From Hyunsoonleella flava (GTDB lineage Bacteria > Bacteroidota > Bacteroidia > Flavobacteriales > Flavobacteriaceae): DNA of 64,000 bases. The notes below the pieces were generated by a model, which saw nothing but the letters and a program-made list of their open reading frames with translations, was not told the DNA's origin and did not search any database. The position numbers and the translations under genes were made by a program. The stretch covers positions 310,001 to 374,000 of the forward strand of contig NZ_SIRT01000001.1 of NCBI RefSeq assembly GCF_004310325.1. The letters run 5' to 3'. Below, in pieces: positions 54,848-62,830 of this stretch; positions within the stretch are counted from its first letter, which is position 1; every line of letters starts with the position of its first letter.

Positions 54848-55708
54848 TTAGGGGTTTAATTTGTGTATGAGTCTTTCGTAAGGAACAATTTCAGGGATAA
54901 TATCTAAAGCCCTAAGTTCTTTCTGAACATTCATAATAGTAGGCTCATCAATAATTTCTTGAGACCATTCAGTAATTGTCAACCAATCTTGTACATCTTC
55001 AAGTTGTTGTTCATACCTGTTTGCAATCATACGATCAATACTCGGTATATGTTTGAATTCTGAAGTGGTTGCATTGATTATATTTAAAATGGTTCGCAGG
55101 TCGTTTTGGTCGTTTTCGATAAACTCTTCGCGAACCGCAATCACAAAACAAGGCCAAGGGGAAGGGCATTCACCGATACGTCTAAAAACACCGTCGTCAA
55201 CTATTGGTTTTGTAGTATATTTTTCCCATAAAAAGTAATCGGCAGCTCTGTTGGTTAAGCCTTCAACAGCACCATTAAGATTTTTTATCACTTCAAAATT
55301 TAAATCTTTATCTAAATCCCAATCATTATTTTGTGCATTTATGTAGGCCATCAAGTGCGAACCAGAACCATATCTGCTTATCGCTGCTTTAGTGCCCTTT
55401 AAATCCTCAACAGATTTATATTTTGAATGATGTGCTACATGAACGCCCCAAATAAGAGGCGTTTCAACAAAGGTTTGAACAATCTTACTAGGATTTCCAG
55501 CGATTATATCTTTTATAATGCCTTCAGTTAAAATTACCGCAATATCTATGTCGCCCTCACGAAGCGCTTTACACATCGCTCCTGTACCACCATGATAATC
55601 GTGCCAGCGAAGATTTATACCTTCATTTTTATATTCACCATTTTTAAGTGTTAGATACCAAGCTAAATTGAAATGTTCTGGTACACCGCCAATCTTTACT
55701 TCCTTCAT
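54848..55708 (-). CDS. Periplasmic-binding-protein-like protein without signal peptide (NMT1/SsuA-type fold)
   Basis: 286 residues with the two-lobed SBP pattern of NMT1/ThiY-like proteins: FNLAWYLTLKNGEYKNEGI, GGTGAMCKALREGDIDIAV, SVEDLKGTKAAISRYGSGSH. It starts MKEVKIGGVPEH with no signal peptide or lipobox, and no ABC permease or ATPase is nearby, so it may be a cytoplasmic ligand-binding protein or enzyme. Two bases separate its start from the stop of the nucleoside phosphorylase gene. The ligand is unknown. Confidence 0.75.
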   Translation of the reverse strand: MKEVKIGGVPEHFNLAWYLTLKNGEYKNEGINLRWHDYHGGTGAMCKALREGDIDIAVILTEGIIKDIIAGNPSKIVQTFVETPLIWGVHVAHHSKYKSVEDLKGTKAAISRYGSGSHLMAYINAQNNDWDLDKDLNFEVIKNLNGAVEGLTNRAADYFLWEKYTTKPIVDDGVFRRIGECPSPWPCFVIAVREEFIENDQNDLRTILNIINATTSEFKHIPSIDRMIANRYEQQLEDVQDWLTITEWSQEIIDEPTIMNVQKELRALDIIPEIVPYERLIHKLNP

Positions 55709-55710
55709 TT

Positions 55711-56574
55711 TTAAATTCTATCTAAAGTATAAGTGATTAAATTTTCTACTGTTTTCCGCGGATTATTACTAAACGTGCCATTTGCTCTGTTGGCAATTAT
55801 GGCATTAAGTGACATTGCGTGATGTCCTAAAAGTTTTGAAAGCCCGTAAATGGCAGAGGTTTCCATTTCAAAGTTTGTAACTTTTACGCCCTCAAAATTA
55901 AAACTATCTATCTTTTTGTTTAGGCCAGCATCCATTAGTGGTAATCGTAATATACGCCCTTGTGGACCATAAAATCCGTTTGCTGTCGCTGTTAACCCTT
56001 TTATTGTAGAAACACTATCAAATTTAGATAAAAGTGTCTTGGAGCCATCAACTATAATGGGTCTGGCCTTATTAGCATTCCAGTTGGTATGCTTTATAAA
56101 GGCTTTTTCAATTTTTTGGTTAGAAATAGGCTCTGTTTGGTAGGCGTGTAGCATTCCTGTTAAATCTAAGCCACTTTCGCTAACTACAAATGAATCAATT
56201 GGAATATCGGGTTGTAATCCTCCAGAAGTGCCAATCCTTATTATGTTTAAACTTTTAAGGTGTTGTTTAATAGTTCTGGTTTCAAAATCGATATTGGCTA
56301 AAGCATCCAATTCATTCAGTACAATATCAATGTTATCTGGACCGATACCTGTTGATATTACAGAGATTTTTTTACCGTTGATTGTTCCAGTATGAGTTTT
56401 AAACTCGCGTTTTTGAGTTTCAAAGATTATCTTATCAAAATGCTTGGATACCAAAGCAACTCTATCTTGATCGCCAACCAAAATGATGGTGTCCGCAATA
56501 TGTTCTGGTTTTAAATTTAGATGGTATATGCTACCGTCCGGATTTAGAATAAGTTCGGAATTTTTAATAGGCAT
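55711..56574 (-). CDS. Nucleoside phosphorylase (uridine phosphorylase-like)
   Basis: 287 residues of the PNP/UDP family-1 fold. Phosphate-site Arg and Gly residues are in ILVGDQDRVALVSKHFD and IRIGTSGGLQPDI; ISTGIGPDNIDIVLNEL and EMETSAIYGLSKLLG (ribose-binding Met-Glu) are intact. Cleaves a purine or pyrimidine nucleoside with phosphate; the base is not determined. Between the SBP-like gene and DUF1835. Confidence 0.87.
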   Translation of the reverse strand: MPIKNSELILNPDGSIYHLNLKPEHIADTIILVGDQDRVALVSKHFDKIIFETQKREFKTHTGTINGKKISVISTGIGPDNIDIVLNELDALANIDFETRTIKQHLKSLNIIRIGTSGGLQPDIPIDSFVVSESGLDLTGMLHAYQTEPISNQKIEKAFIKHTNWNANKARPIIVDGSKTLLSKFDSVSTIKGLTATANGFYGPQGRILRLPLMDAGLNKKIDSFNFEGVKVTNFEMETSAIYGLSKLLGHHAMSLNAIIANRANGTFSNNPRKTVENLITYTLDRI

Positions 56575-56575
56575 T

Positions 56576-57508
56576 TTACGGGGACTTAACGAGTTTGTTT
56601 TCTGATATACTAAATTGGAAATCTAGTTTTTTTACACCACCAAATACCATATCGTTTTTAAATTCCTTGGAAGCGTTATACTGACCGTAAAGTGTTTCAT
56701 GCCCTTTCCTATTTAATTCGACTTTATCATCTACTACTGTATAAAATGGATGTAAATAATCTATAATACGTTGCAGTTGTAAATCACCATAACCATAATA
56801 CCCTTGATAATTAAGTGCATATCCCAACAAATGGTGTTTCGATTTTATATTGTTTTCTTTAATAAGTTTTAAAATATTGGTCTCCAAAGTGTTGAGTCCT
56901 GTTATGGTATCTGGAAAACGTTTTAAATGCGCTTTTAAACAACTGTTCAAATATTTAAATGAAGAGGACTGTACGATGTACGGTTTCAACAGGTTATGGT
57001 CAACGCCACAATATATTTGCCAAAGCGTACTGGCCAACTCTAAGTCATTGTCAGTTAGTTTGACTTTTTCTTTATAATGTTTCATTAGTTGGCTAACACT
57101 GAGCTCTGATAAGCCTTTAAGTTCTTTACTCCCTGGAATTCTACCGCTACAAACCAGATATGTAGGAAGATCTATTTTTTTTTGCAGCAATAAATTAATT
57201 ACAGCGAGCATGTTTATATGGCAGAAAAGGTCGTACTCAAACCAAAGCACAACCTCAGAGTAGCGTTCATTGGCGTTGTTTAGTTGTGTAAGTGCAAAGC
57301 CTACTTTGTCCATGTCCAAGTCGATGTTATAAAATTCACCAAGGAAATCTCTTCTTGCTTGAATCAATTCATCCGAATGCACCATTATTTTCGTTGGGCC
57401 TTCACACAGCATTTCTTGCCATGTTACAATTTCTCCTTCAATTTGTAATTCGTTTAGGTAAGATGTTAAGCTACCACCGTTGGTAATATGTAAAATTTGT
57501 TTGCCCAT
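56576..57508 (-). CDS. DUF1835 family protein
   Basis: 310 residues. The N-terminal DUF1835 signature is HITNGGSLTSYLNELQIEGEIVTWQE... broken here as HITNGGSLTSYL followed by EGEIVTWQEMLCEGPT; ERYSEVVLWFEYDLFCHINM follows. No signal peptide. The family is uncharacterised. One base separates it from the nucleoside phosphorylase start, so the two are co-translated. Confidence 0.83.
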   Translation of the reverse strand: MGKQILHITNGGSLTSYLNELQIEGEIVTWQEMLCEGPTKIMVHSDELIQARRDFLGEFYNIDLDMDKVGFALTQLNNANERYSEVVLWFEYDLFCHINMLAVINLLLQKKIDLPTYLVCSGRIPGSKELKGLSELSVSQLMKHYKEKVKLTDNDLELASTLWQIYCGVDHNLLKPYIVQSSSFKYLNSCLKAHLKRFPDTITGLNTLETNILKLIKENNIKSKHHLLGYALNYQGYYGYGDLQLQRIIDYLHPFYTVVDDKVELNRKGHETLYGQYNASKEFKNDMVFGGVKKLDFQFSISENKLVKSP

Positions 57509-57511
57509 AAA

Positions 57512-57841
57512 TTATCCACCTACACGTTTTACACTAAACCCTTTTTCTTTTAATAGCTGCATGATTTTATCTCTGTAGTCGCCTTGAATTATAATTTTAT
57601 CATCCTTAAAACTACCACCTACGCTTAACTTCTTTTTTAACTCTTTAGCTAGAATTTTAAAATCTTCAGTGGCACCTGTATAGCCTTCCAAAATTGTTAT
57701 GGGCTTGCCTTTTCGTTTTTCATATTTACAGATTATCGGATCATCTTGCATCCAAATATCTGAGGTTTCTGAAGCATCTGTTTTAGTTTCTTCTGGTTTA
57801 TGGTCTGGAAAAAGGTTTTTTAATTGATCTTGTAAATCCAT
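57512..57841 (-). CDS. SUI1/eIF1-like translation factor (YciH family)
   Basis: 109 residues. The SUI1 domain (about 38-109) has KRKGKPITILEGYTGATED, LAKELKKKLSVGGSFKDDK and IIIQGDYRDKIMQLLKEKGF. Bacterial YciH can act in start-codon selection fidelity. It lies three bases before DUF1835. A short 7-base repeat run abuts its ATG. Confidence 0.92.
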   Translation of the reverse strand: MDLQDQLKNLFPDHKPEETKTDASETSDIWMQDDPIICKYEKRKGKPITILEGYTGATEDFKILAKELKKKLSVGGSFKDDKIIIQGDYRDKIMQLLKEKGFSVKRVGG

Positions 57842-57842
57842 G

Positions 57843-57870
57843 TTTTCAGTTCGCCGTTTGCAGTGTTCAG
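57843..57870 (-). repeat. Heptanucleotide repeat run before the SUI1 gene (four units)
   Basis: Read on the minus strand, units of the ACTGCAA / ACTGAAA type repeat with a 7-base period and end at the SUI1 ATG. The unit differs from the his/leu arrays but the period and position are the same. Shorter and less regular than those, so less certain. Confidence 0.5.
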
Positions 57871-57908
57871 TAGCATAAAATACTGCTAACTGAAGACTTA
57901 TTAACTGT

Positions 57909-58859
57909 TTACTTTTTTATAAGTCCTAATTCAATTAAACGTTCGGTTAGAAATTCCCCTGCAGTAATATCCTCAAATTGTTTAGGGTTATTTTCATCGA
58001 TACAATCCTCGAGTACATCAAGTTTCATGTCGCTTACTGGATGCATAAAAAATGGAATAGAATATCTTGAAGTCCCCCAAAGTTCTTTAGGAGGGTTTAC
58101 CACGCGGTGTATGGTTGATTTTAATTTGTTGTTGGTATGTCTTGAGAGCATATCTCCAACATTAACCATCAATTCATCTGGTTGGGCGATGGCATCTAGC
58201 CATTCACCTTTATGATTTTGAACTTGTAAACCACGGCCTTGTGCACCCATTAATAATGTAATTAAATTGATATCGCCATGTGCCGCGGCACGAACAGCTT
58301 CCTTAGGCTCTTCCTTTATAGGTGGGTAATGAATTGGACGCAAAATAGAATTTCCATTTTTAATATAATCGTCAAAATATGTTTCTTCCAAACCAAGATG
58401 CAATGCTAGTGCTCGTAAAACATACTTTGCAGTTTTCTCAAGCATTTGATATGTTTGTTTTCCTATTTTATTGAATTCCGGTAATTCGTCAACAATCACA
58501 TTATCAGGGTATCCGTACTTTTCCTTTTCATTTTCATCAATGTATTGTCCAAAATGCCAAAATTCCTTTAAATCTCCTTCTTTTTTACCTTTTGCACTTT
58601 CCTTTCCGAACGATACATAACCACGTTGTCCTGCAATTTCAGGAATTTCGTATTTCTGTTTTACTTCAAGAGGTAAATCAAAAAAGTTTTTTACTTCGCT
58701 GTAAAGGTTATTCACTAAGGTGTCATCTAAAAAATGACCTTTTAAAGCTACAAACCCGATGTCTTCGTAAGCTTTTCCTATAGATTTTACAAAATGCTGT
58801 TTTCTTTCAGGATTTTCAGAAATAAAATCATTCAAATCTACGCTTGGGATACTATTCAT
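57909..58859 (-). CDS. 2-oxoglutarate/Fe(II) oxygenase of the isopenicillin N synthase family
   Basis: 316 residues. The Fe-binding HxD...H triad is in AAHGDINLITLLMG and STIHRVVNPP, and the 2-oxoglutarate Arg-Ser pair is in TSRYSIPFF. The N-terminal DIOX_N part reads SVDLNDF and DIGFVALKGH. Substrate unknown; the family includes many hydroxylases and desaturases. Divergent from the E1 gene. Confidence 0.88.
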   Translation of the reverse strand: MNSIPSVDLNDFISENPERKQHFVKSIGKAYEDIGFVALKGHFLDDTLVNNLYSEVKNFFDLPLEVKQKYEIPEIAGQRGYVSFGKESAKGKKEGDLKEFWHFGQYIDENEKEKYGYPDNVIVDELPEFNKIGKQTYQMLEKTAKYVLRALALHLGLEETYFDDYIKNGNSILRPIHYPPIKEEPKEAVRAAAHGDINLITLLMGAQGRGLQVQNHKGEWLDAIAQPDELMVNVGDMLSRHTNNKLKSTIHRVVNPPKELWGTSRYSIPFFMHPVSDMKLDVLEDCIDENNPKQFEDITAGEFLTERLIELGLIKK

Positions 58860-58950
58860 GACTTAAGTACAATAATGTGATGTCAACAAATGTACAAAAA
58901 CATTCTATTGAATTATATGCAATTTATCTATTCATATATTGAAATTACAG

Positions 58951-58958
58951 TATATTTG
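58951..58958 (+). promoter_or_regulatory. -7 promoter box for the fused E1 gene
   Basis: TATATTTG (TAnnTTTG), 22 bases before the ATG at 58981. Confidence 0.5.
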
Positions 58959-58980
58959 ATAGTAGATTAAGAGTTATTTT

Positions 58981-60984
58981 ATGAAAACCTCAAAAATGCA
59001 GCCTCAGATAGACTTTAATACTGAGGGCTTAGACTCTGAAGTTTTACTGGAGCTTTATAAAAGTATGCTCAAGCCCAGACTTATTGAGGAAAAAATGCTG
59101 GTGCTGTTGAGACAGGGGAAAATTAGTAAATGGTTTTCGGGAATAGGGCAAGAAGCTATCGCAGTTGGGGTTACTTCAGCACTTAATTTAGATGAATATA
59201 TCTTGCCAATGCATCGCAATTTAGGCGTGTTTACTACAAGAAAAATTCCGTTATACAGACTTTTTGCACAGTGGCAGGGAAAAGCTTCTGGATTTACAAA
59301 GGGTAGAGATCGTTCGTTTCATTTTGGTACACAACAGTACCATATCGTTGGTATGATTTCGCATTTAGGGCCTCAACTGGGAGTTGCAGATGGTATTGCA
59401 TTGGCTTCAAAATTGCGACAAGAAAAAAAAGTAACTGCTGTTTTTACAGGCGAAGGCGGTACTAGCGAAGGTGATTTTCATGAAGCCCTAAACGTAGCGT
59501 CCGTATGGCAATTGCCGATTTTATTTTGTATTGAAAACAATGGTTACGGGTTGTCTACACCAACGTCAGAACAATATCATTGCAAGGATTTAGCTGATAG
59601 AGGCTTAGGTTATGGCATAGAATCCCATATTGTTGAAGGAAATAATGTTTTAGAGGTTTATACGAAAGTTACTGAAATCGTAAAGAGTATACGAGAAAAT
59701 CCACGTCCTGTGTTGATAGAGTTTAAAACCTTTAGGATGCGCGGACATGAAGAGGCTAGTGGCACCAAATATGTTCCGCAAGAGTTAATGGATGCTTGGG
59801 CAAAAAAAGACCCTATTGAAAATTATCAGAATTTTTTAAAAGAAGAAGGTATTATAGATGAGCCTTTAGAGGTTGAAATTAAAACAAAAATAGTTCATGA
59901 AATCAATGAACATTTGGAGGTTGCTTTTAATGAGGAGGCTGTACATTCAAGTTTAACCGACGAATTAGATGATGTCTTTAAAAATTTTGATTATCAAGAG
60001 TTTAAATCGAAATCTAATAAAAAAGAAATACGGTTAATTGATGCTATTTCAGAAGGCCTTTATCAAAGTATGGATCGACATGAAGAGCTCGTCATTATGG
60101 GGCAGGACATCGCAGAATATGGTGGTGTTTTTAAAATCACGGAAGGTTTTGTTGAAAAATTTGGCAAAAACCGCGTTAGAAATACACCTATTTGTGAATC
60201 CGCTATTGTAGAAGCTGCAATGGGTTTATCCATTGCAGGAATGAAAAGCGTTATGGAAATGCAGTTTGCAGATTTTGTAGCCTCTGGATTTAATCCGATT
60301 GTGAATTACCTAGCAAAATCGCATTATCGATGGGGACAAGCTGCTGATGTAGTTATCAGAATGCCTTGTGGTGGTGGCGTAGGTGCTGGTCCGTTTCATT
60401 CACAAACCAACGAGGCTTGGTTTACTAAAACGCCAGGACTGAAAGTGATTTATCCCGCTTTTCCTTATGATGCAAAGGGCTTATTGAATACAGCAATTAA
60501 CGACCCCAATCCAGTCCTATTTTTTGAACATAAGGGCTTATACAGAAGTATTCGACAGGATGTACCAACAGACTATTACACACTGCCATTTGGAAAAGCC
60601 AGCTTTATAACATCGGGTAATGAAATTACAATTATTAGTTATGGTGCTGGTGTACATTGGGCTATAGAAACTCTTGATAAGCACCCCGATATTTCGGCAG
60701 ATGTTATTGATTTAAGATCGCTTCAACCTTTGGATACGGATACTATTTTTACATCGGTAAAGAAGACTGGAAGAGCAATAATACTCCAAGAAGATTCCTT
60801 ATTTGGTGGTATTGCGAGTGATATTTCGGCGTTGATAATGGAACATTGTTTTGAGTTTTTAGATGCTCCTGTAAGGCGTGTGGCGAGTTTGGAAACACCA
60901 ATTCCGTTTGCTAAAACTTTAGAAGAGCAATATTTACCCAAAGAAAGGTTTGAAAGTGAATTAATAGCTTTGTTGGCATACTAG
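58981..60984 (+). CDS. Fused E1 alpha/beta 2-oxoacid dehydrogenase (branched-chain type)
   Basis: ThDP-dependent decarboxylase of a 2-oxoacid dehydrogenase complex. It is 667 residues. The alpha half (about 1-330) has the ThDP motif FTGEGGTSEGDFHEALN ... NNGYGLST and FRMRGHEEASG. The beta half (about 345-667) has MGQDIAEYGGVFKITEGF, ESAIVEAAMGLSIAG and the C-terminal transketolase domain. The order matches the branched-chain or acetoin-type E1; pyruvate cannot be excluded. No E2 or E3 gene is adjacent. Confidence 0.9.
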   Translation: MKTSKMQPQIDFNTEGLDSEVLLELYKSMLKPRLIEEKMLVLLRQGKISKWFSGIGQEAIAVGVTSALNLDEYILPMHRNLGVFTTRKIPLYRLFAQWQGKASGFTKGRDRSFHFGTQQYHIVGMISHLGPQLGVADGIALASKLRQEKKVTAVFTGEGGTSEGDFHEALNVASVWQLPILFCIENNGYGLSTPTSEQYHCKDLADRGLGYGIESHIVEGNNVLEVYTKVTEIVKSIRENPRPVLIEFKTFRMRGHEEASGTKYVPQELMDAWAKKDPIENYQNFLKEEGIIDEPLEVEIKTKIVHEINEHLEVAFNEEAVHSSLTDELDDVFKNFDYQEFKSKSNKKEIRLIDAISEGLYQSMDRHEELVIMGQDIAEYGGVFKITEGFVEKFGKNRVRNTPICESAIVEAAMGLSIAGMKSVMEMQFADFVASGFNPIVNYLAKSHYRWGQAADVVIRMPCGGGVGAGPFHSQTNEAWFTKTPGLKVIYPAFPYDAKGLLNTAINDPNPVLFFEHKGLYRSIRQDVPTDYYTLPFGKASFITSGNEITIISYGAGVHWAIETLDKHPDISADVIDLRSLQPLDTDTIFTSVKKTGRAIILQEDSLFGGIASDISALIMEHCFEFLDAPVRRVASLETPIPFAKTLEEQYLPKERFESELIALLAY

Positions 60985-61022
60985 CCATAAGTTTAGTGTG
61001 GCACAGGTTTAGGCGGATGGTT

Positions 61023-61130
61023 GCGTTAGGGATTGAACGGTATGTTGGAGCTCCCGACGCAGGAGGAGCGACTAGTGAAAGCCCGACCCCACTTGCCCTG
61101 AGGTTCTCGAAGGGTGGGGTAACGCCCAAA
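61023..61130 (+). repeat. Dispersed intergenic element, copy C
   Basis: Begins GCGTTAGGGATTGAACGG, contains GTGAAAGCCCGACCCC and ends GGGGTAACGCCCAAA. Longest of the three copies, with extra sequence in the middle. Between the E1 gene and the 3D-domain gene. Confidence 0.78.
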
Positions 61131-61146
61131 AATAAAACAGGTTACT

Positions 61147-61551
61147 TTGAAACGTTTTTACTTTTTAATGATTTTATGGATATTTAGCTGTAAAAATACA
61201 GTTGAGACTGTTCCTGATGGCTATAACTGGCATTCTAGAACGGTAACGGCTACGGCATATAACTCCCTGGCGAATCAAACAGATGCCAATCCAAATATCA
61301 CAGCCTTTGGCGATAGCTTGCAACCAGGATTAAAATACATTGCGGTGTCTAGAGATTTGCTGGCACTAGGTTTAAAGCACAATACACCTGTAATTATTGA
61401 GGGTTTGGAAGGGATTTACTTGGTAAAGGATAAAATGCATTCGCGCTGGAGAAACCGTATTGATGTTTACATGGGCGAAGATATAAAACGCGCTAAAAAA
61501 TGGGGCAGAAAGCGCGTTTGTATAGATTATGGTATACCGATTGATGAATAA
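61147..61551 (+). CDS. 3D-domain lipoprotein (RlpA/double-psi barrel fold)
   Basis: 134 residues starting at TTG; this start keeps the Lys-Arg n-region of a lipoprotein signal whose lipobox is WIFSC (Cys15). The 3D domain shows VTATAYNSLANQTDAN, TAFGDSLQPGLKYIAVSRD, VKDKMHSRWRNRIDVYMG and KKWGRKRV, with the Asp residues of the family. Such proteins bind or cleave peptidoglycan in other bacteria. The start lies only 17 bases after dispersed element C. Confidence 0.82.
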   Translation: MKRFYFLMILWIFSCKNTVETVPDGYNWHSRTVTATAYNSLANQTDANPNITAFGDSLQPGLKYIAVSRDLLALGLKHNTPVIIEGLEGIYLVKDKMHSRWRNRIDVYMGEDIKRAKKWGRKRVCIDYGIPIDE

Positions 61552-62109
61552 TTATCTCGTCTCAGCTTCAGAAAGAATGAAAGGGTAGGCTCCTTTAACG
61601 TGTTGCAATTCTTCTTTGGATAATTTATCTATTGGACGTTTTAAAACACTTTCACAATAAGTTTTTCTTAGCTCGAAATATGCTTGTGTGAGTTCGTCTT
61701 GAACTTCAATGAACCGATTGTAATTGGCATTTCTATCCGATTGCAAAGAAATTACCGCTTTTGATGGATTGTCTGATAATGTCTCGGATTTATCACCGTT
61801 GCAATAGGTACAGCTTCCGTCTCCGTTATTGTCAATAAAGTTCTTAGTAAGGTCTTTAACTTCAGAAATTGTAACGATTTCATCATCTAACATTATTTCG
61901 TTTTTTGAATTAATAGCGATTTTCAAAATATTTCTCTCCGGAATTGGGACATTACAAATTTCTCCTGGTGGACATGGTCTAGGTAACTTTCTGTTTATAC
62001 CTTGATCTTTCGGGATTACCGCAGTTACTAGGAAAAAGATTAATAATAAAAATGCGATATCTGCCATAGATCCCGCATTTACTTCTGGTCTTGATGATGT
62101 TCGTCTCAT
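61552..62109 (-). CDS. ExbD/TolR-like biopolymer transport protein
   Basis: 185 residues with one N-terminal membrane helix. The proton-path Asp is D17 in [18 protein letters not shown]. The periplasmic domain has two Cys-bearing inserts, PCPPGEIC and CTYCNGD, that typical ExbD lacks. No exbB or tonB is in the window, so this is an orphan or works with distant partners. Preceded on the same strand by three micro-ORFs; ends next to the 3D-domain gene. Confidence 0.85.
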   Translation of the reverse strand: MRRTSSRPEVNAGSMADIAFLLLIFFLVTAVIPKDQGINRKLPRPCPPGEICNVPIPERNILKIAINSKNEIMLDDEIVTISEVKDLTKNFIDNNGDGSCTYCNGDKSETLSDNPSKAVISLQSDRNANYNRFIEVQDELTQAYFELRKTYCESVLKRPIDKLSKEELQHVKGAYPFILSEAETR

Positions 62110-62173
62110 GATTTTTCTATTATTGTTAATGCCTTTTTAGCACAAAAACAATACCATAAAAATTCAAAAGCTT

Positions 62174-62305
62174 TTAACGCATGTTGTGGTGTAGGCGTTT
62201 CCAAGAGATTTGTTCAGAAGGAAAACTTAAAATTCGCTTGTTTGAATGCAAATTTTCTTCTGTAATGCCTTTAATGTGCTTTGATATGTTGATTACTGTT
62301 CGCAT
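62174..62305 (-). CDS. Micro-ORF C (43 residues) upstream of the exbD-like gene
   Basis: 43 codons, starting MRTVINISKHIKGIT and ending ISWKRLHHNMR. It shares with micro-ORFs A and B the MRT start and a Trp followed by a basic, Arg-terminated tail, but is longer and otherwise different. It ends 64 bases before the exbD-like ATG. No known homologue is recognised. Confidence 0.45.
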   Translation of the reverse strand: MRTVINISKHIKGITEENLHSNKRILSFPSEQISWKRLHHNMR

Positions 62306-62330
62306 GATTTTTGATTGATAGTTAGAAAAC

Positions 62331-62357
62331 AGAGACGTTATTATCTATAACGTCTCT
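62331..62357 (-). other. Hairpin over the stop codon of micro-ORF A
   Basis: AGAGACGTTA (62331-62340) and TAACGTCTCT (62348-62357) are perfect complements with a 7-base loop holding the stop codon. On the minus strand a short T-run follows. Confidence 0.65.
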
Positions 62358-62427
62358 TGCTGTTCCATGTGTTAGTTTTTGTGCCACTTAAGGTTTCTGA
62401 TACTTGGTTTGTGTTTAAAGTTCTCAT
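62341..62427 (-). CDS. Micro-ORF A (28 residues)
   Basis: 28 codons, MRTLNTNQVSETL at the start and TWNSKRRYR at the end. It is 75% identical (21/28) to micro-ORF B in tandem upstream, with eight synonymous codon differences and only conservative replacements. Its last codons and stop lie in a perfect 10-bp hairpin. Strongly basic C-terminus. Too short for standard gene callers. Confidence 0.65.
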   Translation of the reverse strand: MRTLNTNQVSETLSGTKTNTWNSKRRYR

Positions 62428-62465
62428 GTTTTTCGTTTTTTGATTAATGATTGAATTGATGAAAT

Positions 62466-62485
62466 TATAGATATAACTATCTATA
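62466..62485 (-). other. Hairpin over the stop codon of micro-ORF B
   Basis: TATAGATA (62466-62473) and TATCTATA (62478-62485) pair around a 4-base loop that lies on the stop codon, the same place as in micro-ORF A but with different sequence. Confidence 0.55.
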
Positions 62486-62563
62486 GCGTCTTTTGCTATT
62501 CCATGCATTAGACTTAGTACTGTTTAAAGTTTCTGTTAATTGGTTACTATTTAAAGTTCTCAT
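62477..62563 (-). CDS. Micro-ORF B (28 residues)
   Basis: 28 codons, MRTLNSNQLTETL at the start and AWNSKRRYR at the end. Tandem paralogue of micro-ORF A; the A-rich bases before the two ATGs are also alike (AAAAAACRAAAAC). From 62564 to 62830 no further copy or gene was found, only AT-rich DNA between divergent genes. Confidence 0.65.
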   Translation of the reverse strand: MRTLNSNQLTETLNSTKSNAWNSKRRYR

Positions 62564-62830
62564 GTTTTTGTTTTTTAATTGATTATACTGAATAGACGAC
62601 GCAGAACTATTTTTGTTACAGTACTATGTATAACAAAGTAATAAATTAACAAATTTTAACAGATTTTGAGCTTAAATGAAAGGGAAGAGGGTTTGTAAAG
62701 ACTATTTAGGTATAGTTATTGTTAAATAGTTATAAAATGTGAAGTAATATGGCAATGTAATGAGATATTAAATATCTTTGAAGCATATTTCTAAGCTGTA
62801 TTACATTGTATTAAAGCTAATTGAGCCCAA

